The translations under genes and the position numbers were made by a program. The notes beneath the pieces are model-generated. The model had not been told where the DNA came from. It was given only the letters and a program-made list of their open reading frames with translations, and did not search any database. A DNA stretch of 64,000 bases. Origin: a bacterium. Lineage in GTDB: Bacteria; Electryoneota; RPQS01. Positions 59,613 to 64,000 of the stretch are shown here, piece by piece (the first letter of the stretch is position 1; each line of letters starts with the position of its first letter). The stretch is from contig DASXUQ010000001.1 of NCBI GenBank assembly GCA_036504735.1, positions 21,916-85,915 of the forward strand, read 5' to 3'.

Positions 59613-59879
59613 ATGGTGATCCTGAACATTCAGCAGGCTGCGAAGTTCTTGGGAAAGACCCCTGCAGCCCTCCGCAACGGTTACAAGAGGTGGGGCGTGC
59701 CCCACTTCCGGCTTGGTGGTCAGATCAAGTTCACGCAGGAAGCACTTCAAGAGTGGGTTGCGAAGAACATGGTCGAAGCGACCGCTGAACCCAGCACGGA
59801 GCCTAAGAATAAACCCGCTGCGCCTGCCGACGGCCGTCGTAGCAAGCGGGGTTCAGTCAAGGCAGCTTCGCGCCCGTAG
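59613..59879 (+). CDS. Helix-turn-helix (excisionase/MerR-like) DNA-binding protein
   Basis: 88 aa. N-terminal HTH_17-type fold (MVILNIQQAAKFLGKTPAALRNGYKRWGVPHFRLGGQIKFTQEALQEWV), followed by a basic disordered tail rich in Pro, Ala, Lys (KNKPAAPADGRRSKRGSVKAASRP). AAAGGA stands about 11 bases upstream. Such proteins act as excisionases or repressors, but no integrase is near. Good terminator follows. Confidence 0.83.
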   Translation: MVILNIQQAAKFLGKTPAALRNGYKRWGVPHFRLGGQIKFTQEALQEWVAKNMVEATAEPSTEPKNKPAAPADGRRSKRGSVKAASRP

Positions 59880-59915
59880 TTCTCAAGAGTTCTTCGTGGG
59901 CATAGCCCGCGCACA

Positions 59916-59950
59916 AAAAGGGTATTTCCGAAAGGGAATGCCCTTTTGTT
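59916..59950 (+). terminator. Terminator of the HTH gene
   Basis: AAAAGGGTATTTCC and GGGAATGCCCTTTT pair with two mismatches around GAAA, followed by TTTTGTTTTG. Confidence 0.75.
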
Positions 59951-60020
59951 TTGCCCCCGGGCAGGAAATAGGAAAGGTGAAATAGAAAACGCGATGGGTT
60001 GTGGATGTGGTCATTGTTGC

Positions 60021-60041
60021 GGGCCGGTCTAAGACCGGCCC
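60021..60041. repeat. GGGCCGGTC-TAA-GACCGGCCC hairpin repeat, copy 2
   Basis: Stem GGGCCGGTC / GACCGGCCC with a three-base TAA loop and the usual CTAC after it. Same family as 20015, 61932 and 63903. Confidence 0.65.
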
Positions 60042-60080
60042 CTACACCCGGCTCGGCGATGACGTCATGGCGGCTTCTGC

Positions 60081-60113
60081 TTTCCTATTTCCTATTTCTC
60101 ATTTCCTATTTTT
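60081..60113 (-). repeat. TTTCCTATTTCC repeat, copy 2, forming the end of the cupin gene
   Basis: TTTCCTA-TTTCCTA-TTTCTCA-TTTCCTA-TTTTT. The final residues KNRK and the TGA of the cupin gene are written in it (compare 45464-45491). Confidence 0.65.
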
Positions 60114-60476
60114 GTCTTCGAGCACCGTCTCGTCTTCGGCGCGCCAAGGCGGGTCGACGATGCAGAGAAACTCCAGATCGGCAGGGCCGATGCTGAAGAT
60201 TCTTTGCGCGCTCCGCGGCGGAATGTAGATGGTATCACCGGGGAGCACATCGCGCTGCTCCCCATCGATTTCCACCCGTCCCGCGCCTTGCAGAATGTAA
60301 TACACTTCACTGGATGCCAGCACGTGCAGCGATGACCAGTGGCCGCAGGCGAGCGTGGCATGAGCCAGGCTGTAGCTGAGCGGCAAAGGCTGCTTGTGCG
60401 GATGCAGCATCTCTCTTAACCGAGTGTGGTCACCGGCGATGAATTCGGGAAGCTCTGCGAGCCGCTGAATCAGCAT
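60099..60476 (-). CDS. Cupin-domain protein
   Basis: 125 aa. Cupin_2 fold: LAHATLACGHWSSLHVLASSEVYYILQGAGRVEIDG and VLPGDTIYIPPRSAQRIFSIGPADLEFLCIVDP. The metal ligands are partly kept (H in LHV, E in SSEVYYI, no His in the usual second place). Starts 3 bases after the stop of the VOC gene, so co-translated with it. C-terminal KNRK comes from a dispersed repeat. Substrate unknown. Confidence 0.82.
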   Translation of the reverse strand: MLIQRLAELPEFIAGDHTRLREMLHPHKQPLPLSYSLAHATLACGHWSSLHVLASSEVYYILQGAGRVEIDGEQRDVLPGDTIYIPPRSAQRIFSIGPADLEFLCIVDPPWRAEDETVLEDKNRK

Positions 60477-60479
60477 GGG

Positions 60480-60839
60480 TTATGCTGCCGCCTTGCACCA
60501 GATTCCGAGATTGTAGCCATCGGGCGATTGCAGCACGGCATAAGATCCATAGTGATCCGGCAATTCCCCTTTGGGGCGCACAATCTTGCCGCCGAGACGC
60601 TGCACGAGGTCCAATGTCTTTTCAATGTCAGCAACTTCCACATAGTTCCAGAAGCCATTGATGTAGGGGACCTCATCGACCCGGGTGAGTCCGCCGATCT
60701 CCTGACCGTCTGGAGCACAAATCATCAGATAATCATCCCCATAAAAGGGCTGGAATTTCCACTGGAACAGCGCGCCGTAGAAGGCGCTGGCCTGGCGCAG
60801 ATCACGTACGGGAAGTTCAACGTGTGCAAAAGTATACAT
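60480..60839 (-). CDS. VOC/glyoxalase-family protein
   Basis: 119 aa from the ATG at 60839; the frame is open further upstream but without a sensible start. Vicinal-oxygen-chelate fold: MYTFAHVELPVRDLRQASAFYGALFQWKF, PDGQEIGGL, YVEVADIEKTLDLVQRLGGKIVRP, SYAVLQSPDGYNLGIW. Metal ligands (H7 and terminal E/H positions) only partly kept, so enzyme or binding role is open. Operon with the cupin gene. Confidence 0.86.
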   Translation of the reverse strand: MYTFAHVELPVRDLRQASAFYGALFQWKFQPFYGDDYLMICAPDGQEIGGLTRVDEVPYINGFWNYVEVADIEKTLDLVQRLGGKIVRPKGELPDHYGSYAVLQSPDGYNLGIWCKAAA

Positions 60840-61075
60840 GGCTGATACCCACAATTTGCCGGGATGCTGTGATCCCGGTGGTTGCCTGCTTGCGATAGCA
60901 AAGGGTTTCCGCCGGTGGCCGTGCAGTAGGGTGGAGCGCTGAAAATGGCGGTCGTGTGAACAGTAGCGTATTTCCTGCAAAATGTCAAGGTTTTTTCTGT
61001 CGTTGTGCCCCAAGGGAACTGAACAGACACCGCTATCGTAAGCTCTGTAGACCCACATAACAAGGAAAGCGGGAT

Positions 61076-61705
61076 ATGGAGCACTCCAAACCACATTTCG
61101 CCCCGCAGGCCGCGCGTCTGGCGGTTTTGGGGGGAATTTTCCTGCTGATGACATGGCTTAAGACTTCCGCCGCGGAACTGGGCGCAGGCGCGGCCATGCC
61201 ATCCTTTTCCCTGACCGGCAGCAGCGGGCAGGCGGTGTCTTCGGACGGCTTCTCGGGCAAGCGCGCGGTTGTCGTTGTGTTTATGGACAGCCATTGTACC
61301 TACGGCCAGGCCTATCAGTCCCGGCTGATTGCTTTGCAGAATACCTACGGCCCGCAGGGTGTGCAGTTTGTGCTGATCAATCCCAATGCGACAGGCGGCA
61401 ACGCGGCAGAGATGAAACAGCAGGCGGCCCAACAGAGTTACCCGTTCCCCTATCTGATCGACGAAACCCAGAGCACGGCGCGCGCCTTCGGTGCCACGCG
61501 CACTCCGGAAGTGTTTGTATTCGGCCCGGACCACAGGCTGGTCTACCGCGGCCAGATTGATGACAACACCGAAGAGAAGATGGTGCGCAAGCACGACCTG
61601 AAGATGGCGCTGGATGCTGCTCTCAGCGGCAATTCCAAAGCTATTGCGAACCCGGTGACGACGCCATTTGGCTGTACCATCAAATGGCAAGGGGCGACCC
61701 CTTGA
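61076..61705 (+). CDS. Exported peroxiredoxin-like protein with altered CxxC
   Basis: 209 aa. N-terminal signal anchor (LAVLGGIFLLMTWLKTSAA), then AhpC/TSA thioredoxin fold. The redox site reads MDSHCTYGQAYQSRLIALQ; in the family it is normally CNHCPYV, so the first Cys has become Asp and the Pro a Thr, with the second Cys kept. The C-terminal FGCTIKW (family GCSIKW) is kept. AAGGAAAG precedes the ATG. The last residues QGATP and stop lie at the border of a dispersed repeat. Confidence 0.83.
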   Translation: MEHSKPHFAPQAARLAVLGGIFLLMTWLKTSAAELGAGAAMPSFSLTGSSGQAVSSDGFSGKRAVVVVFMDSHCTYGQAYQSRLIALQNTYGPQGVQFVLINPNATGGNAAEMKQQAAQQSYPFPYLIDETQSTARAFGATRTPEVFVFGPDHRLVYRGQIDDNTEEKMVRKHDLKMALDAALSGNSKAIANPVTTPFGCTIKWQGATP

Positions 61706-61790
61706 CCCCAACGCCGTGCGTTGGATCCCAAGGCCGCCTTCGGCGGGGGGACAGCGCGGGGGTACCGCGCAGTCCCAAGACGTGAGGCAC
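61697..61790 (-). repeat. 80-base dispersed intergenic element, copy 2 (inverted relative to copy 1)
   Basis: Reverse complement matches 51595-51675 through the whole element, including GGGGGGACAGCGCGGG and TCCCAAGACGT. Starts at the 3' end of the preceding gene. Confidence 0.7.
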
Positions 61791-61812
61791 GGAATCGGCC
61801 GTAGGGACACGA

Positions 61813-61842
61813 TCCGCCGAGCGAGATCTCGGCTTCGCCGGA
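61813..61842 (-). repeat. TCCG...CGGA palindromic miniature element, copy 4 (30 nt), with empty site at 63783
   Basis: Sits exactly between GGGACACGA and CATGTCGTGCCC. The flanks joined without it form the palindrome GGGCACGACATGTCGTGCCC found at 63783-63802. Confidence 0.75.
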
Positions 61843-61877
61843 CATGTCGTGCCCGTCTGCCATCCCACAGCCACAGA

Positions 61878-61910
61878 AAAAGGGCGACCCTCGCGGATCG
61901 CCCTTTTGTT
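61878..61910. terminator. Terminator between peroxiredoxin-like and GEVED genes
   Basis: Perfect 10-bp stem AAAAGGGCGA / TCGCCCTTTT and TTTTGTTTTT tail; also works in reverse for the minus-strand gene ending at 61968. Confidence 0.85.
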
Positions 61911-61931
61911 TTTCTCTATCCTTTGTGCAAC

Positions 61932-61950
61932 GGGCGGATGCAATCCGCCC
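61932..61950. repeat. GGGCGGAT-hairpin repeat, copy 3
   Basis: GGGCGGAT / ATCCGCCC with GCA loop followed by CTAC, lying 18 bases past a stop codon as at 63903. Confidence 0.6.
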
Positions 61951-61967
61951 CTACAGATTCGGAAAGG

Positions 61968-63218
61968 TTACTTCATCAGCAGCATCTTCTTCGTGGCGGA
62001 GAAGTTTGCAGCTTCCATGCGATAGATGTACAGACCGGAAGGCAGGTTGGTGGCGTCAAAGCTGACGGTGTGACGGCCCTGGGCCATCGTGCCGTGCGCC
62101 AGCGTGGCGACTTCCTGGCCGACCATGTTGTAGACCTTCATGCTGACGAAACCGGCTTCCTTCACGTCGAAGCTGATCGAGGTCGTCGGGTTGAAGGGGT
62201 TCGGGAAGTTCTGGCTGAGAACATAGTCCGTTACCGCGCCCTGGCCGGCTTCCGGCGTCGCGCTGACCGTACGCAGTTCATTGCGGCCGCCATTGACGTC
62301 CACGCCCACGAGGGTGTAGCTGTAGACCGTGCCGTTGCTGACGGTGTTGTCGGTGTAGCTGTACTGACGCTCGGTCGGGCCATTGCCCTTGCTGGCGATA
62401 CGTGCGATGGCAACGCCGTCGCGCATGACTTCAAAATGATCGTTCTGGATTTCAGCGGCGGTGGCCCAGTTCAGGTCAACCGTGCCGTTACCGGAGCGGA
62501 CGTCGAAGTTAGCCAGTTCCACGGACAACTGCAGATCGCAGATAATGTAGTCTTCAACTTCGCCGAGGAAATCGAGGCCGAACGTGCCGTGGGTAAGATT
62601 CGGGCAGCTCGCATCCGCAAGGCCGTAGCCGTACGCGCCCACAGGCTGGCTGGTCAGACGGAAGCGGAGAATGCCGTTATAGATGCCGTGATCGAAGTCG
62701 CCCGGATCGCGGAACGTGAAGAAATGGACGCCGGGGGTCACAGGCGCATCTTCAATCATCCACTCGGGAGCCTGGCCGTCGCAGAGGACGTCATCAAAGT
62801 CGCCGTCGAGGTTGCCGTCTTTCCACGCGCTCAGATACAGATGGCCGCCACACTGCGCGTATTCCGCGTAGTTCGGACCGCCGGTGACCTGTACCAGCAC
62901 GGAGACCATTGAGCACGGGGTCCAGGGTGCGCCGAAGAAAGCCACGCCGTCATTGCCCGGATCAAGCTGCGCGCCGATGTTGTCACGACCCGCGCAGCAT
63001 TCGCGCAGCGAGGTCGAACGGGGGCCGGCTTCACCGGTAACCTGCGGGCCAAGCCACGCAATGCCGGAAAGTCCATGACCCGGATTATTGGTCAGTGTCG
63101 GATAGTTGCACGCGTCGAGGTTACCCATATCCACCTGGGTGTACGGGAACGAACACTGAGCAAACGCCGCCAGAGCGATGACGGTCAGCGCAACAAAAAG
63201 AGCAAGAACTTTGTTCAT
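61968..63218 (-). CDS. Secreted GEVED-domain protein with sorting module
   Basis: 416 aa from the ATG at 63218 (AAAGGATG 7 bases upstream). Signal peptide MNKVLALFVALTVIALAAFAQ. N-terminal and central part ends in a GEVED domain (DFLGEVEDYIICDLQL at about 225-240), an Fn3-like domain (VDLNWATAAEIQNDHFEVMRDG), then the sorting module LSQNFPNPFNPTTSISFDVKEAGFVSMKVYNMVGQEVATLA...LPSGLYIYRMEAANFSATKKMLLMK. Surface protein of FCB type; ligand not known. The tail of a probable paralogue lies upstream at the end of the window. Confidence 0.9.
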   Translation of the reverse strand: MNKVLALFVALTVIALAAFAQCSFPYTQVDMGNLDACNYPTLTNNPGHGLSGIAWLGPQVTGEAGPRSTSLRECCAGRDNIGAQLDPGNDGVAFFGAPWTPCSMVSVLVQVTGGPNYAEYAQCGGHLYLSAWKDGNLDGDFDDVLCDGQAPEWMIEDAPVTPGVHFFTFRDPGDFDHGIYNGILRFRLTSQPVGAYGYGLADASCPNLTHGTFGLDFLGEVEDYIICDLQLSVELANFDVRSGNGTVDLNWATAAEIQNDHFEVMRDGVAIARIASKGNGPTERQYSYTDNTVSNGTVYSYTLVGVDVNGGRNELRTVSATPEAGQGAVTDYVLSQNFPNPFNPTTSISFDVKEAGFVSMKVYNMVGQEVATLAHGTMAQGRHTVSFDATNLPSGLYIYRMEAANFSATKKMLLMK

Positions 63219-63782
63219 GACTTCATCCTTTCCTTGATTCACATATTATCGAAGCTGACAAAAGCGTAGGATAGTGCGCGCATAATGTCTTGGCTCTTTT
63301 GGCGCCGGGATGAAACCCAGAATATTCAGGGTCGCCCCGCGTGATGCACGTCTACATTATGCACGGGCACAATTTAAATAATCAAAGTTGAAGTGCCAAG
63401 GCTTCCTGCGCATTTTCCTTTGATAATTTCCTGCACACTTAGACGCAGTGCAGTATGGTCAGTATAGTAACTACGAAAACCGCACCGGCAAGTGCAATTT
63501 TTCTGAAGTTAGACAATGCGGCTGACTCTTTTACCGACAGTATGTTTGCAGTGCAGCCTCAACTACCTATAGGGCGAGACTTTTTGCGCGCCCAAATAGA
63601 CCGTATAGAGCGGTTATAACTGACCCGCACAAAGAGAGGCATTACGGCAACCTCGCGTTTTAGCCGCGCAACAGCCGATGCCTCGCCGCTGTTTTGTGGT
63701 CGAAGTATAGCTGAAGTAGCAAGGAAAGATTCTGCGCGCGGCCCCAAGAGCCGAATGTTTGCCATGGTTGGATCTGCCGTAG

Positions 63783-63802
63783 GGGCACGACATGTCGTGC
63801 CC
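63783..63802. repeat. 20-base perfect palindrome GGGCACGACATGTCGTGCCC
   Basis: The exact palindrome lies in the 3' region of the next gene. The equivalent place 2 kb away (61804-61854) carries it interrupted by a 30-base insert. Confidence 0.75.
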
Positions 63803-63848
63803 GTCTTCAACCAAAGGACGGTGCCCGTCCGCCATCCCGCAGACACAG

Positions 63849-63880
63849 AAAAAGGGCGCCCCGCGCGGGTCGCCCTTTCT
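63849..63880 (-). terminator. Terminator of the gene running off the window
   Basis: AAAGGGCG (63851-63858) / CGCCCTTT (63871-63878), 8-bp stem, GC-rich loop, paralogous to the terminator at 61878. Confidence 0.7.
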
Positions 63881-63902
63881 TGTGCTTCGGTTCTTGGTCA
63901 GC

Positions 63903-63923
63903 GGGCGGATCTAAGATCCGCCC
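63903..63923. repeat. GGGCGGATC-TAA-GATCCGCCC hairpin repeat, copy 4
   Basis: Perfect 9-bp stem with TAA loop, 23 bases before the stop of the partial gene. Confidence 0.65.
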
Positions 63924-63945
63924 CTCCGACAATCGCCCGGGGCGT

Positions 63946-64000
63946 TTACTTCATCAGCAGCATCTTCTTCTCGGCCACAAAGCCGTTCACGTTCAGGCGG
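63946..64000 (-). CDS. C-terminal end of a second sorting-module protein (cut by window end)
   Basis: The last 17 codons read RLNVNGFVAEKKMLLMK-stop on the minus strand. This equals the end of the GEVED gene downstream (AANFSATKKMLLMK) in form, and its 3' flank also matches. It is therefore probably a tandem paralogue whose start lies beyond the window. Confidence 0.75.
   Translation of the reverse strand, partial: RLNVNGFVAEKKMLLMK

Larger units (their letters stand above)
63219..63945. other. Intergenic region upstream of the GEVED gene
   Basis: About 730 bases between two minus-strand genes. From 63255 to 63620 it is less GC-rich and should contain the promoter of the GEVED gene. From 63760 on it repeats, in the same order, elements also found at 61800-61967: palindrome, ACAGAAAAAGGGCG hairpin, GGGCGGAT hairpin and stop. 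No gene recognised. Confidence 0.6.

Noticed and set aside
59613..59879. Integrated element with excisionase
   Set aside because: The HTH protein resembles excisionases, but there is no integrase, attachment-site repeat or phage gene; the tRNA-Gln at 53.8 kb has no duplicated 3' end nearby that I could see.

Overview
The window is one stretch of a GC-rich bacterial chromosome (by eye about 58-60 %, not computed). It most likely comes from an uncultured member of the FCB-related candidate phyla (Zixibacteria, Electryoneota, KSB1 and similar). The basis is the set of secreted proteins that end in a roughly 80-residue sorting module (NPFNPxxxI...GQEV...LPSGLY...KKMLLMK), the gingipain-like C25 proteins and the many Fn3 lipoproteins. 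There is no rRNA, CRISPR array, prophage or recognisable transposase. One tRNA (Gln-CTG) is present.

Layout. 0-0.4 kb: tail of a membrane protein of lower GC. 0.4-5.5 kb: menaquinone genes menA-menC-menE in overlapping order, followed by a second menE copy with a ruined active site; a convergent hot-dog thioesterase may supply the DHNA-CoA hydrolase step. 6-8.1 kb: two glycosyltransferases. 8.5-15.1 kb: a compact chemotaxis operon cheA-cheR-cheD-HDOD-cheY-cheX-cheB, with no free cheW or receptor in the window. 15.2-25.2 kb: a His/Met-repeat lipoprotein, a DarT-like ADP-ribosyltransferase coupled to an MFS exporter, a large unknown protein with a cryptic GNAT signature, a histone-H1-like protein, polA, and a low-GC membrane protein. 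25.4-28.8 kb: secreted and Fn3 proteins plus a DUF3467 protein. 28.8-33.2 kb: a BadF-type sugar kinase preceded by four tandem paralogous lipoproteins that I cannot assign to a known family. 33.3-37.5 kb: two exported GyrI-like proteins, mutY and an MddA/NnrU-type membrane methyltransferase. 37.7-43.8 kb: an exported DUF5763 protein, crcB with DUF190, a glycosyltransferase/membrane cluster and dCMP deaminase. 44-45 kb: small stress genes (lmo0937-type, YciE-type). 45.5-51 kb: two very large repeat-built secreted proteins. 51.7-55.8 kb: a sigma-54 response regulator, tRNA-Gln and a PAS-GAF protein with a defective kinase core. 55.8-58.7 kb: a tandem pair of C25-like proteins that lack catalytic residues. 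59-64 kb: a cupredoxin fold without copper ligands, an HTH protein, cupin and VOC proteins, a peroxiredoxin-like protein, and a GEVED secreted protein followed by the tail of a probable paralogue.

Two themes cut across the window. First, several genes keep a long intact frame but have lost key residues (second MenE, both C25 proteins, PAS-GAF kinase, cupredoxin, thioredoxin-like protein); two of these cases are tandem duplicates. Second, the intergenic DNA is a mosaic of short repeats. One is a 30-32-nt palindromic unit bounded by TCCG and CGGA. It occurs four times, and two copies sit in sequences whose uninterrupted version also occurs in the window. Other repeat families form the C-terminal codons and stop codons of several genes. 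I regard these repeats and the four-lipoprotein operon as the best candidates for something not yet described.
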